The notes: generated from the letters alone by a model not told the origin. Counted from the first letter of the stretch, positions 42,101 to 51,059 are shown. The stretch is DNA of 64,000 bases from an uncultured Mediterraneibacter sp. (GCA_944381495.1 CALWLJ010000003.1:124001-188000), one strand, 5' to 3'. Made by a program: numbers and translations.

Positions 42101-42838
42101 ATGACACTGAGTCAGGAAATCGAAAAACTTATATCTGCCATGGCGGAGAATCATGCAAAAAGCCGGTATTACCGCAGACCGATCGTAGGATATGCAAGCG
42201 CGGAAGACCCTCTGTATGACCAGCTGGATAAGATCATCGGAAACCCTCAGATCCATCCCCGTGACATGCTCCCCGGGGCCAGGACCGTGATCGTCATTTT
42301 TCTTCCATATTCAGAAATCGTATATAATGACATGAAAAACGGGCTTCTGACTTCATCCGTATACTCGGACGCATATATGCACACCAACGCGCTGCTGGAC
42401 GATATGGCCGCAAAGACAGGAGAGCTGCTGGCATCAAAAGGATACCGCAGTGCCAGCGAACCTCCTACGGAAAACTTTAACCACGTGACAAAGACCGCAA
42501 GCTGGGGGCACAAGTCCAACGCAGTCATTGCCGGGATCGGCACCTTCGGTCTGAATCATCTGATCATCACCAGATCCGGGTGTCTGGGCCGCATGACCAG
42601 TATCGTTACAGACGCATACATCGAGCCGGGAAAGCGGCCGGAGCGTTCTTACTGCCTGTTCTATCAGACAGGAAAATGCCGGAAATGTGTGGACAACTGT
42701 CCGTCCGGAGCGCTCTGTTCGGACGGAACTATTGATAAAAGGCGGTGTGACGCCTATCTGGAAGGAAAAAATATACATGACTGGCAGCAAGGCTGTCCAC
42801 AGTGCGCTCTGGGGCCCTGCGCCATGCGGGGATTCTGA
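42101..42838 (+). CDS. Double [4Fe-4S] cluster protein, epoxyqueuosine reductase-like
   Basis: A 245-residue protein with a QueG-like N-terminal region (DMLPGARTVIVIFLPYSEIV, GHKSNAVIAGIGTFGLNHLIIT) and a C-terminal cluster region CRKCVDNCPSGAL plus later cysteines in RRCDAYLEG and GCPQCALGPC, enough for two [4Fe-4S] clusters. It lacks the full QueG C-terminus, so a tRNA-modifying role is doubtful; such short homologues often act as electron carriers or activators beside anaerobic enzymes. The start at 42101 has GGAG six bases upstream. It follows the 4-hydroxybutyrate dehydrogenase gene by 105 bases. Confidence 0.72.
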   Translation: MTLSQEIEKLISAMAENHAKSRYYRRPIVGYASAEDPLYDQLDKIIGNPQIHPRDMLPGARTVIVIFLPYSEIVYNDMKNGLLTSSVYSDAYMHTNALLDDMAAKTGELLASKGYRSASEPPTENFNHVTKTASWGHKSNAVIAGIGTFGLNHLIITRSGCLGRMTSIVTDAYIEPGKRPERSYCLFYQTGKCRKCVDNCPSGALCSDGTIDKRRCDAYLEGKNIHDWQQGCPQCALGPCAMRGF

Positions 42839-42951
42839 GATCCTGCGCTTATTGTACGATCCTGCAGTTATTGTATGGTCAGGTATACTGCGAATAAAAC
42901 CTGCCAACGAATTTACCCAAAGACATTTTCTTCAGAAAGGAGACAGGACAT

Positions 42952-43908
42952 ATGAGTATCTATACAGAAGCAGAACACGCAGTTGCTCTCACAGATACCA
43001 TGCGCTGGATCAAGCATCCGCCCATGACGCCGGAAGAACGATACAGATACGGCCGCTATCACTGGCGGCTGAAAGACTACAATGAAGCCTTCCGCTGGTT
43101 CAGCATGGCTCTGGAAGATCGCGTGGAGGCCGCCTGGTTTGATATCGGACTGGGCCTGATCAATGACTTCTTTGACCCGGAAAAATGCGGTCAGAATACA
43201 GGGGGCCTTGCTGTCACAGAGGATGCAGCCTCTGTGACGTCTGATCCCGCCGTATGCTTCCGGCACGCCTGGAATTATTACTCCTCCATCGCCGAACCGG
43301 ACTCCGAAGAACTGTTCCGGAAGGCATGGATGCTGCGCCGGGGACTTGGAACGGAAGCAGATCCCGAAGCCGCCCGCGTAATGTTTGAACAGATTCCCGG
43401 GATGCATCCCGATCTGAAACCAGAAGATTTTGAAATATACTGCGAATACACCGTAGAAGGCTCCGACGCCTCCGCTGCAACAGATATCTGCAAACTTCCC
43501 ATAGGAGACGCCTTTCTGGAACTGGCCACATACGAACTGGAGTCCATCCTGAAAGAGACAACAGTGAAGACTGCCGGCAGGAACTGCCCGGATTCGGAAA
43601 GCATCCGGGCTGGCCGTCATCTGCTGAAGAAAGCCTGCGATTTTCACTGTGAAGAAGCGCAGTTTCTGGACTACAGGCTCTTCGGCGACGACTTTGGGAA
43701 ATATGAATACCAGGATGAGATCCGGCAGCTTTACAGTTTCCGGATTGGACAGTACGGACGGGTATGTGATGTGAATCCGTCCCGCAAGGCTTATCTCCGG
43801 ATGATCCGGATGTATGAAAACGGATTCCCGGGGGACGGTCCGGAGAGACGCGAAGATTTCGCCCGGAAAGCCAAGAGATATTATAAGAAGATTGAAGCAA
43901 TGGGTTAA
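42952..43908 (+). CDS. Sel1/TPR-like repeat protein
   Basis: A 318-residue helical protein. Segments such as RYGRYHWRLKDYNEAFRWF, AWMLRRGLGTEADPEAARVMF and RMIRMYENGFPGDGPERREDF resemble Sel1-like repeats, which mediate protein contacts. No catalytic motif, signal peptide or membrane segment is visible. AAGGAG lies nine bases before the ATG. It is the third gene after promoter B and ends in a terminator shared with the convergent operon. Its role in the regulon is unknown; similar proteins sit beside unrelated metabolic genes in Lachnospiraceae. Confidence 0.6.
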   Translation: MSIYTEAEHAVALTDTMRWIKHPPMTPEERYRYGRYHWRLKDYNEAFRWFSMALEDRVEAAWFDIGLGLINDFFDPEKCGQNTGGLAVTEDAASVTSDPAVCFRHAWNYYSSIAEPDSEELFRKAWMLRRGLGTEADPEAARVMFEQIPGMHPDLKPEDFEIYCEYTVEGSDASAATDICKLPIGDAFLELATYELESILKETTVKTAGRNCPDSESIRAGRHLLKKACDFHCEEAQFLDYRLFGDDFGKYEYQDEIRQLYSFRIGQYGRVCDVNPSRKAYLRMIRMYENGFPGDGPERREDFARKAKRYYKKIEAMG

Positions 43909-43923
43909 GCAAAGACAGAACAG

Positions 43924-43973
43924 AAAACCGGTGAGCGCGATCAGACTTCTAACTGATCACACTCACCGGTTTT
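43924..43973. terminator. Bidirectional terminator between convergent operons
   Basis: AAAACCGGTGAG and GATCAG (43924-43943) pair with CTGATC and CTCACCGGTTTT (43953-43973). It covers the stop codon of the D-2-hydroxyacid dehydrogenase gene and ends both operons. Confidence 0.8.
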
Positions 43974-45013
43974 CCATGGAGATAAGAGATATAATTTTCC
44001 ACTGCAATCTTTACAGCTCGCAGCCGCGCTTCACGCGGCTGCCATGCAATATGGGAAGTAATATATGTATAGGGGCTTTCCATGAGAGGGAGCCTTTCAG
44101 CTGGAGGCTCTTCTGCGACCACATCCAGCCCCGCCATATAGACTTTCCTTGTGTTCAACGCATCCAGAAGCGCGTCTTCGTCGATAATCCCGCCTCTTGC
44201 GGTATTGATCAGAATCACTCCTCTGCGCATTCGTTCAAAGGCACTGCGGTCAAACATCCGCTCTGTCTCACTGGTCAGAGGGCAATGGATCGATATAACG
44301 TCCGCCCGCTCCAGCAGTTCCTCAAAGGAAACCTGTTCCACCGTTCCCCCCGCAACTTTTAGCGAGTCTGCCGGTTTTGCGGAAGACGCTCCGGGTTTTC
44401 CTGTTCTCCTGCAGGCAATTACCTTCATGCCCATTCCCAGGGCCATCTCAGCCATACGGCTGCCAATCTTTCCGAGCCCCACGATTCCCAGTGTCTTTCC
44501 AGACAGTTCGATCTGCGGAGTCATGACGCTGAAGTAATTTACATCTTCATTTCTGCTCCTTTTCTCCCAGTATTCGTTCTTTGTAAAATGGCTGTTCCTT
44601 GACACATCATGGCATATATTCAGCAGAAGCGCCATGGCATATTGGGCGATCGTACGGTCGCCGTAAATCGTATTCGTTACAGTGACACCATATTTCTTCG
44701 TAATATTCCGGTCAAATTCCCGGTACCCGTGATCCAGTGTCGCTATATATTTTACATTAGGATGCAGCTGAAAAAATGTCTCATTGACAAGTCCCGGATG
44801 TATCCCCGGACCAAGTACAGCATCCGCGTCCCCTATCTCATCCCGGAAACTGTCCGCCCGCAGACTGCCCTTCATCAACATGATCCGGTAAGCACCGATT
44901 TCAGCGGGATATTTGCCAAGTTCACGTTTCCACTGATCCGCCATATCCTGCCATGAAAGCTGATCCAGATGAGGATCTGACTGAAAAATGACCAGTTTCT
45001 TTTTCTGTCTCAT
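43949..45013 (-). CDS. D-2-hydroxyacid dehydrogenase family protein
   Basis: A 354-residue NAD-dependent dehydrogenase. The nucleotide fold is LGIVGLGKIGSRMAEMALGMGM; catalytic residues are in INTARGGIIDED (Arg), VVAEEPP (Glu) and SHIAWQPREA (His). The middle contains DRTIAQYAMALLLNICHD, as in glycerate, glyoxylate and D-lactate dehydrogenases. It is the last gene of the transporter operon. The substrate could be a 2-oxoacid produced by the neighbouring lyase and aminotransferase enzymes; it cannot be named from sequence. Confidence 0.85.
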   Translation of the reverse strand: MRQKKKLVIFQSDPHLDQLSWQDMADQWKRELGKYPAEIGAYRIMLMKGSLRADSFRDEIGDADAVLGPGIHPGLVNETFFQLHPNVKYIATLDHGYREFDRNITKKYGVTVTNTIYGDRTIAQYAMALLLNICHDVSRNSHFTKNEYWEKRSRNEDVNYFSVMTPQIELSGKTLGIVGLGKIGSRMAEMALGMGMKVIACRRTGKPGASSAKPADSLKVAGGTVEQVSFEELLERADVISIHCPLTSETERMFDRSAFERMRRGVILINTARGGIIDEDALLDALNTRKVYMAGLDVVAEEPPAERLPLMESPYTYITSHIAWQPREARLRAVKIAVENYISYLHGKPVSVIS

Positions 45014-45029
45014 CTGTAATCCTCCCGCT

Positions 45030-46064
45030 TTATTTTATTCCGGTTCCTCCACAGAGAATATCCCCGATCCGGTCAATATCCCAGTTTCCCGACGTCAGAA
45101 CAAATGCGATATTCTCATCAGGTTCCGCTTTATATTCACCGCTGAGCAAGGCAGCGATTCCTACAGAAGAGGAGGGTTCTGCAATAAGCTTGGCCTCTGC
45201 TGCAATCAGTCTTACAGCCTCACGAATATCATCTTCTCCTACAGAGATCCATTCATCTACATATTTTTCAAGAATGGGGTAGGGATTGATCCCTGGTTTC
45301 CGCGCAGTCAGCCCATCAGCAATCGTAGGTGTCAGCTCAATTTCAACCGGATGTCCTGCTTTCATGCTCTGAACATATCCGTCATTTCCTTTTGCCTGTA
45401 TCCCCACTACTTTCACAGTGGACTTCAGGGTTTTTACTGCAGTGGCAACTCCGGACAGGAGACCGCCGCCTCCTACCGGCACAATCACTGTATCAATGCC
45501 CGGCATATCTTCCATGATCTCAAGGCCAAGCGTACCCTGTCCGGCCATGACTTCATAGTCTTCGTAAGCATGAACAATGGTATAGCCGTGTTTTGCAACT
45601 TCTTCCCGCACCATTTTCCAGCGTTCATCATAAATACGGGGGCCTATCAGTACCTCGCCGCCCAACCGTTCAATATCTCCTATCTTGGCTTTCGGCACAT
45701 CTTCCGGCAGAACCACGATTACCCGTATTCCCATCATCTTCCCGATCAGAGCACAGGCTTTCCCGTGATTTCCAGAGGAGCTGCATATGATTCCTCTTTC
45801 CCGTTCTTCCTGTGTAAGTCCGAGAATTTTGTTCAGCGCTCCTCTCATCTTAAAAGCTCCGGAAATCTGAAGCATCTCCGGCTTCACCCAGGCTCTGCAT
45901 TTCAGTCTTTCATCCATTGACCGTTCTCTGAGCAGCGGCGTTCTCCGGATATATGGGCGGATTCTCTCTGCCGCACATCGTATTTTTTCTATATTTAATG
46001 CTTTTTCAATCAGCTCTTTTTCTTCCATAGTAAATATACTCCCTGCGGATTTGCTTTGTTTCAT
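45030..46064 (-). CDS. Threonine dehydratase-like PLP enzyme (beta-hydroxy amino acid dehydratase)
   Basis: Fold-type II PLP enzyme of 344 residues (332 if translation starts at 46028, which also has a GGGAG site). The cofactor lysine is in LQISGAFKMRGALN, the asparagine loop in SSSGNHGKACAL, the phosphate loop in VPVGGGGLLSGVA. There is no ACT domain, so it is a catabolic or specialised enzyme rather than IlvA. It follows the ornithine cyclodeaminase-family gene by 18 bases. The same two families pair as BhcB/BhcD in the beta-hydroxyaspartate cycle and EutB/EutC in hydroxyectoine use, so a dehydratase feeding an imine reductase is likely. Confidence 0.8.
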   Translation of the reverse strand: MKQSKSAGSIFTMEEKELIEKALNIEKIRCAAERIRPYIRRTPLLRERSMDERLKCRAWVKPEMLQISGAFKMRGALNKILGLTQEERERGIICSSSGNHGKACALIGKMMGIRVIVVLPEDVPKAKIGDIERLGGEVLIGPRIYDERWKMVREEVAKHGYTIVHAYEDYEVMAGQGTLGLEIMEDMPGIDTVIVPVGGGGLLSGVATAVKTLKSTVKVVGIQAKGNDGYVQSMKAGHPVEIELTPTIADGLTARKPGINPYPILEKYVDEWISVGEDDIREAVRLIAAEAKLIAEPSSSVGIAALLSGEYKAEPDENIAFVLTSGNWDIDRIGDILCGGTGIK

Positions 46065-46082
46065 CAGATTCGTTCCTGAAAA

Positions 46083-47075
46083 TCAGGCAAGGAAATCATA
46101 CGTAGTTCCCAGCCCCATTTTCACTGCCTTAGCATAAATGGCTGCTGCTGTCACAGTATCCTGGATCGCCATGCCTACAGTATCGAAGATTGTAATTTCA
46201 TCCGGATTTTCCCTTCCGGGTTTCCTGCCCAAAATGATCTCTCCGATTTCTCCATAAACATCCGTCTCTTTTATAATTCCTTCTTCTACCGCATGATGCG
46301 TCTCTCCGTTTTTCAGGCAGAGTCCGGTAGAATCTGTTACTGCTTTCGCCCCTGCAAATATATCCGCGCTTAACTCCTGCTTATCCGGCATGTCAGATCC
46401 GATAGCGGCAATATGAGTGCCGGGCTTCAGCCATTCTCTCTTCACTGCCGGTCCCCGGCGTCCTCTTGTGGCGGTAACCACGATATCTGCCTGGCGGACC
46501 GCTTCTTCTGCTGAATTGCAGACATGTACCGGTATGGAAAGCTCCGCTTCCATCTCCTTTGCGTACTCCGCGGCATGTTCTTCACTGTAGCTCCACACAT
46601 AAATATTTTTCAGTGACCGGACTCTGGAAATGGCTCGAAGCTGGCGGCGCGCCTGATTCCCCGATCCGATCATACAGAGTGTATCCGCATCCTCACGCGC
46701 CAGATATTTTACTGATATCGCCCCTGCCGCTGCGGTGCGGCAGCCAGTAATCCATGTTCCGTCCATAGCGCATATCAGCTCACTTGTATCCGCAGCATAG
46801 AGATAGACCATGTTCAGTCCTGTAGGAAGACCCAGCTTCGGATTATCCGGATAACCGCCGGAAGAGGACTTCATCGTTATGTACCCGCTTCCCATATCCA
46901 GACCGCCTTTAAAATCAAACCCGGTATGAGTCCCGGGTTTTACAATAGACATAAAATCTGGCATCACTACTTTCCCGCTGCAGAAGGAAGCATATCCCGA
47001 TTCCACTGCCGCAAGCACTTCATCCAGATCTATACATGTTCCCACTTCTGTTTTGTTCAGTAATAATGTTGGCAT
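46083..47075 (-). CDS. Ornithine cyclodeaminase/mu-crystallin family reductase
   Basis: NAD(P)-dependent enzyme of 330 residues. The nucleotide-binding segment is TLCMIGSGNQARRQLRAI, preceded by TGCRTAAAGAISVKYLA, the family substrate region, and followed by VVTATRGRRGP and HIAAIGSDMPDKQEL. Members act as ornithine cyclodeaminase, alanine dehydrogenase, ketimine reductase or iminosuccinate reductase. The absence of a proline-pathway context and pairing with a threonine dehydratase-like enzyme favour an imine reductase. Two bases separate it from the kinase-like gene upstream. Confidence 0.82.
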   Translation of the reverse strand: MPTLLLNKTEVGTCIDLDEVLAAVESGYASFCSGKVVMPDFMSIVKPGTHTGFDFKGGLDMGSGYITMKSSSGGYPDNPKLGLPTGLNMVYLYAADTSELICAMDGTWITGCRTAAAGAISVKYLAREDADTLCMIGSGNQARRQLRAISRVRSLKNIYVWSYSEEHAAEYAKEMEAELSIPVHVCNSAEEAVRQADIVVTATRGRRGPAVKREWLKPGTHIAAIGSDMPDKQELSADIFAGAKAVTDSTGLCLKNGETHHAVEEGIIKETDVYGEIGEIILGRKPGRENPDEITIFDTVGMAIQDTVTAAAIYAKAVKMGLGTTYDFLA

Positions 47076-47077
47076 AT

Positions 47078-47686
47078 TTATCCTTCCTCCTTCTGCCCGA
47101 ATCTTTTTTTCACAAGCTCAGCCAGATACTGTGCGGTCCCTTCCACTCCCAGAAGACTGCTGTTGATCATAAGATCCTTGTAATTTACATCATCCGGAGA
47201 GTATCCCGCATAGTGTCTGTGATACAGATCCCTGGCTTTGTCCACTTCCCGGATCATACGTTTTGCCTCTGCCGGATCCATAAAAAGTTCATTTACACAG
47301 TTATCCAGACGTTTTTCATAGGGCGCATAGATGTAGATCCGGATATGATTTTTTTTGCTTTCAAGTATATAATCTGAACATCTCCCAACAATGATGCAGC
47401 TTTCTTTTTCCGCAAGATTCAGTATGATCTCCCTCTGTACAGCAAACACCTTGTTTTTTACCTGCGTTGTATTCTGGCCCAGCGGGAACATCATCTGAAA
47501 GAAATTGGAATGCATTCTTTCATCCGCCTCTATAACAGTCGATCTGGGCATTCCGGTTTTTTCCGCCACTGCATCTACAATGTCCCGGTCGTAGTATTCG
47601 ATCCCCAGTATTTCTGACATCTGACGTGCGATCGGGCGCCCAAGACTTCCAAACTGACGTGCAATGGTAATCACATATTTTTCCAT
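47078..47686 (-). CDS. Cytidylate kinase-like family protein
   Basis: A 202-residue P-loop protein of the cytidylate kinase-like family: YVITIARQFGSLGRPIARQM at the N-terminus with an altered loop (no GKS/GKT), YYDRDIVDAVAEKTG, and IIVGRCSDYILESKKN. It is separate from the housekeeping CMP kinase. Such proteins are common in Lachnospiraceae near transporters but have no proven substrate. Its place inside an amino-acid uptake and breakdown operon, 16 bases after the permease gene, suggests a regulatory or salvage role; that is open. Confidence 0.75.
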   Translation of the reverse strand: MEKYVITIARQFGSLGRPIARQMSEILGIEYYDRDIVDAVAEKTGMPRSTVIEADERMHSNFFQMMFPLGQNTTQVKNKVFAVQREIILNLAEKESCIIVGRCSDYILESKKNHIRIYIYAPYEKRLDNCVNELFMDPAEAKRMIREVDKARDLYHRHYAGYSPDDVNYKDLMINSSLLGVEGTAQYLAELVKKRFGQKEEG

Positions 47687-47702
47687 TCTTTTTCACCTCC
47701 GG

Positions 47703-48407
47703 TTATCTTGTAGAATATTTACGGCTGTGTTTCTCCATGAGCTCTACTGCAAACTGACAGATCGTACAGATAATAAAGTAAACGATCGCTGCTACAATAT
47801 ATGCTTCAAGGAACTTGGAGGACCGTCCTGCAACAATCCTTGCACGCCCCAGTATCTCAGGAATGGCAACGGCAAATGCAAGGGAAGCGTCCTTGATCGC
47901 TCCGATAAAGTTATTACCGATATTCGGAAGCGCTGTCGAAAAGGCCTGGGGCAGAACCACCCGGATCATTCCCTGACGGGTCGTCATACCTACTGTGTAA
48001 CACGCTTCCAGCTGTCCCGGATCAACCGCTTCAATACAGCTGCGGAACATTTCTGTCATATAGGAGCCGTAATAAAGCGAGAAACAGAAAAACATGAAAT
48101 AAATCGCCGGAATACTGTTTACATTCATATTCGTGCCCCATCGATAATTCAGGTACTCCAGAATTCTCGGTATGCCATAGTATGTTACAAGAATCTGAAC
48201 CATCAGCGGAGTTCCCCGGATAATGGCGATATAAACACCTACGATCTGACGCAGGACAGGCACCTTAAAAAAACGAACCAACGCACACAGAAGACCTATG
48301 ATTCCTCCTGCCAAAAGTGCAACTACCGCGATAATAATCGCATTGGGCACTCCCCGTATAATCTCCGGGAAACACTCGAACATATACTGTATATCTAAAC
48401 CTCGCAT
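47703..48407 (-). CDS. Amino acid ABC transporter permease
   Basis: A 234-residue inner-membrane protein of the polar amino acid (HisM/GlnP) class with five hydrophobic segments and the EAA loop EACYTVGMTTRQGMIRVVLP. Other family segments are YIAIIRGTPLMVQILVTYYG and LPNIGNNFIGAIKDASLA. The start at 48407 is preferred (AAGGAG nine bases upstream, overlapping the ATPase stop). Only one permease gene is present, so it probably forms a homodimer. Confidence 0.9.
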   Translation of the reverse strand: MRGLDIQYMFECFPEIIRGVPNAIIIAVVALLAGGIIGLLCALVRFFKVPVLRQIVGVYIAIIRGTPLMVQILVTYYGIPRILEYLNYRWGTNMNVNSIPAIYFMFFCFSLYYGSYMTEMFRSCIEAVDPGQLEACYTVGMTTRQGMIRVVLPQAFSTALPNIGNNFIGAIKDASLAFAVAIPEILGRARIVAGRSSKFLEAYIVAAIVYFIICTICQFAVELMEKHSRKYSTR

Positions 48408-48413
48408 AAGCAT

Positions 48414-49160
48414 TTACTCCTTTATCTTATTCAGGAACTGTCTTGTCCGTTCATTCTGAGGATGATCGATCACTTCCGCAGGAGTTCCTTCTTCTACAAC
48501 AACCCCGCCATCCATGAAAACAACTTTGGACGCCACATCATGAGCGAATCCAATCTCATGGGTTACAACAATCATGGTGATTCCTGTCTCCGCAATTTCT
48601 TTCATCGTTTCAAGCACCTCGCCTACCAGCTCCGGATCAAGAGCAGATGTAGGTTCATCAAAAAGTATGACGTCCGGCTGAAGCACCAGCGCTCTGGCGA
48701 TTCCTGCTCTCTGCTGCTGTCCTCCGGACATCTGAACCGGGTAGTAATTCAACCGGTCTCCCAAACCGACGCGCCTGAGCATTTCTTCACTTCGTTCTCT
48801 TGCTTCCCGTTTTCCCACCTTCTGGACAACAGTAAGTCCTTCCATTACGTTTTCCAGCACTGTTTTATTCTTAAACAAGTTATAATTCTGAAAGACCATT
48901 GCCGTTTTTCTGCGAAGCTCAAGGATCTGACGTTTTCCCGCTGTCCTGCAGGGCACTTCATATCCATTAACGGCTATCGATCCGTGATCCGCACGCTCCA
49001 GAAAATTAATGCATCTGAGAAAAGTAGTTTTCCCGGAGCCGCTCGGCCCCAGGATAGAAACTACTTCGCCTTTGTTTACAGTAAGGTTCACGCCCTTCAG
49101 TACTTCCAGATCACCAAAGGACTTATGTATTTCTGAACATTTAACAATTATCTCACTCAT
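48414..49160 (-). CDS. Amino acid ABC transporter ATP-binding protein
   Basis: A 248-residue ATPase of the polar amino acid uptake family: Walker A GPSGSGKTT, AMVFQNYNLFKNKTVLENV, signature MSGGQQQRAGIARAL, Walker B ILFDEPTSALDPELVGEV and VVTHEIGFAHDVA. GGAG lies eight bases before the ATG at 49160; a GTG at 49169 is less likely. It energises uptake together with the permease and lipoprotein genes on either side. Confidence 0.93.
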   Translation of the reverse strand: MSEIIVKCSEIHKSFGDLEVLKGVNLTVNKGEVVSILGPSGSGKTTFLRCINFLERADHGSIAVNGYEVPCRTAGKRQILELRRKTAMVFQNYNLFKNKTVLENVMEGLTVVQKVGKREARERSEEMLRRVGLGDRLNYYPVQMSGGQQQRAGIARALVLQPDVILFDEPTSALDPELVGEVLETMKEIAETGITMIVVTHEIGFAHDVASKVVFMDGGVVVEEGTPAEVIDHPQNERTRQFLNKIKE

Positions 49161-49174
49161 CCGACCCACTCCAA

Positions 49175-50080
49175 TTATGATTCATGTGCTGCCTGGTACT
49201 CTTCCAGCGTTGCCTCCTTAAATACACCGTTTTCCGGCATACTCGTTACTCCGCTGTCTGTTCCAAGATATTCATTAGCCAGTTTTTCCAAAGTTCCGTT
49301 ATAATACAGTTCCGGCAGATATTTATCAAAGATATCTGCTATTTTCTGTCCTTTGTCTGTTTTTGCGAAAAGGAAATAACTAAAACCACCGTTATAGATT
49401 TCGTCTGAAATATGCAGCCGGTCTTCAATTCCTATGATTGCCGCTCTGTCATGTGCTGCCGAAGGATCGTTAAATGTAGCGTCCACACGCCCGTTGACAA
49501 TTTCTTCCAGCATCTGCGGAAGTGTTCCATCCAGATACTGAATGGTAAATGCATCCGGATGATCATCCAGATATTCTTCCAGCTGTGTAGTAAATGAACT
49601 TCCTACAATTGCTCCAACCGTTTTTCCCTTCAGATCTTCCAGTGTATCCAGCGGTTCATCAGCAGAAGAGATAACCGCAGAACCACAAAATAGGAACGGA
49701 ACCTTCGGATACAGATACATTTCCTCTCGTTCATCTGTGATTCCCAGCTGATTTGTTACCAGGTCATATCTGTCCGCGTCAAGTCCGGGAAGCAATGTAT
49801 CCCACTGTGTATAGGAATACTCACATTCAATCTCCGGAGCCAGTTCATCAATGGCACGAATCACTTCGATATCATATCCGGTAATATTATCGTTTTCATC
49901 TACATATGTATACGGATCGTAATCCGGCGTCCCTGCGACTCTCACTGTAATTACCGAAGAATCACTGCTGTCATCTGTTTCTGATCCCTCTGCCGTGCCG
50001 GAATCCGATGAACTACATGCAGCAAGACTTCCTGTCATTGCCACTGCCAAAAGTACTGCAAGCCACTTTCTTCTTTTCAT
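49175..50080 (-). CDS. Amino acid ABC transporter substrate-binding lipoprotein
   Basis: A 301-residue extracellular lipoprotein. The signal peptide KRRKWLAVLLAVAMTGSLAAC ends in lipobox LAAC at the start of the mature protein; a serine-rich linker follows. The family signature GTPDYDPYTYVDENDNITGYDIEVI and NQLGITDEREEMY mark a polar amino acid receptor (SBP_bac_3). The start at 50080 has AGGAGG nine bases upstream; an open frame to 50257 is not used. It heads the operon under MerR-type promoter C, so its ligand is probably related to the MerR inducer. Confidence 0.92.
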   Translation of the reverse strand: MKRRKWLAVLLAVAMTGSLAACSSSDSGTAEGSETDDSSDSSVITVRVAGTPDYDPYTYVDENDNITGYDIEVIRAIDELAPEIECEYSYTQWDTLLPGLDADRYDLVTNQLGITDEREEMYLYPKVPFLFCGSAVISSADEPLDTLEDLKGKTVGAIVGSSFTTQLEEYLDDHPDAFTIQYLDGTLPQMLEEIVNGRVDATFNDPSAAHDRAAIIGIEDRLHISDEIYNGGFSYFLFAKTDKGQKIADIFDKYLPELYYNGTLEKLANEYLGTDSGVTSMPENGVFKEATLEEYQAAHES

Positions 50081-50111
50081 AATAATCATCCTCCTGATCT
50101 TGATTTCTGTA

Positions 50112-50165
50112 TAAAACAAAAAAAGAAAGAAACTCCGTGTATGAAACCCCGTTGTTTCTTTCTTT
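50112..50165 (-). terminator. Leader terminator directly after promoter C
   Basis: On the minus strand AAAGAAAGAAAC (50165-50154) and GTTTCTTTCTTT (50133-50122) form a 12-base stem followed by TTTTGTTTTAT. It can end merR transcription, but it also begins at the expected start site of promoter C, so it may attenuate the transporter operon. Confidence 0.65.
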
Positions 50166-50171
50166 TCCCAT

Positions 50172-50202
50172 ATGCTAAACTCTGTTCCCGTAACAGAGTC
50201 AA
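50172..50202 (-). promoter_or_regulatory. MerR-type promoter C (transporter operon)
   Basis: On the minus strand TTGACT (50202-50197), a 19-base spacer CTGTTACGGGAACAGAGTT, then TAGCAT (50177-50172). The dyad ACTCTGTT-ACGGG-AACAGAGT is perfect over eight bases per arm, the best of the four sites. It lies 15 bases after the merR stop. Confidence 0.75.
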
Positions 50203-50216
50203 GAACTTTTTTATTT

Positions 50217-51059
50217 TTATTCTTCCAGCAGGATCTGCACCTCATATGGACACTCATGGTATTCTACCAGATTATCCTCATATTCATTGGCGATCACATA
50301 TGCCGGCTTTTTGTATTTTTTCATATATTTCCGCAGAAGTCCGGATTCCCATTCCCCTGCACAGATACGGGACCGGAAGCAGAGATATATTCCCGCAGGC
50401 AATTCCATGATGTTTGGATGGTCGAAAACTCTGTCCCTGACATAGACAAAATACTTCTTCGGAGCAAAGTCTCCTGCTGCCAGAGCATCGTAGTCTGCCA
50501 GGAATCCGAATTGCCGCTGATACCTGAGCCGGTCCATACCCTCGCTGTTTTTCAGGGCCGCCAGCCGTGTCTCCACAGTCTCCACATTATCTTCAGCTCC
50601 ATAATCCACTGTCAGGATCCATCGCTTCTCATGTCTTACCAGATAAGGAACTCCTTCAAAGTCATACTGCTGCAGATAGGAAAAATATTCCTGATACCAC
50701 AAAATATCTTCATACATCTCATTGATATGTTTCCGCTCTTCCTCAACCTTCTCCCGCTGCTTCTCCAGCAGTTTCTGCATGGTCTCGACCGTTCCTTCCC
50801 GCAGAATCTCCTGGATATCCGACAGAGACATTCCCAGACTCCTCAGATATTTGATCCTGTCTATGTAGTGAAACTGACGGAAAGAGTAATATCTGTATCC
50901 GCTCTCTTCATCCACCACATCCGGCGTAAGAAGTCCTGCGTTGGAATAATTTCTCAACATCTGCACGGAAATTCCCATCAGCCTTGCTGTCTCTCCGATG
51001 GAATACAAATGGAGATGCGTTTCTTCATCATTTCTTCTCTCTTCGTTACTTTTCTCCAT
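50217..51059 (-). CDS. MerR family regulator with C-terminal effector domain
   Basis: A 280-residue regulator. The N-terminal winged helix reads YSIGETARLMGISVQMLRNY and GYRYYSFRQFHYIDRIKYL; a long dimerisation helix follows (about 85-125). The C-terminal 150 residues resemble the GyrI/BmrR-type small-molecule-binding domain. No metal-binding cysteine pattern of MerR or CueR is seen, so an organic ligand is likely. The start at 51059 has GGAGG six bases upstream and overlaps the PLP lyase gene by 14 bases. Four promoters with MerR architecture lie within 15 kb. Confidence 0.85.
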   Translation of the reverse strand: MEKSNEERRNDEETHLHLYSIGETARLMGISVQMLRNYSNAGLLTPDVVDEESGYRYYSFRQFHYIDRIKYLRSLGMSLSDIQEILREGTVETMQKLLEKQREKVEEERKHINEMYEDILWYQEYFSYLQQYDFEGVPYLVRHEKRWILTVDYGAEDNVETVETRLAALKNSEGMDRLRYQRQFGFLADYDALAAGDFAPKKYFVYVRDRVFDHPNIMELPAGIYLCFRSRICAGEWESGLLRKYMKKYKKPAYVIANEYEDNLVEYHECPYEVQILLEE

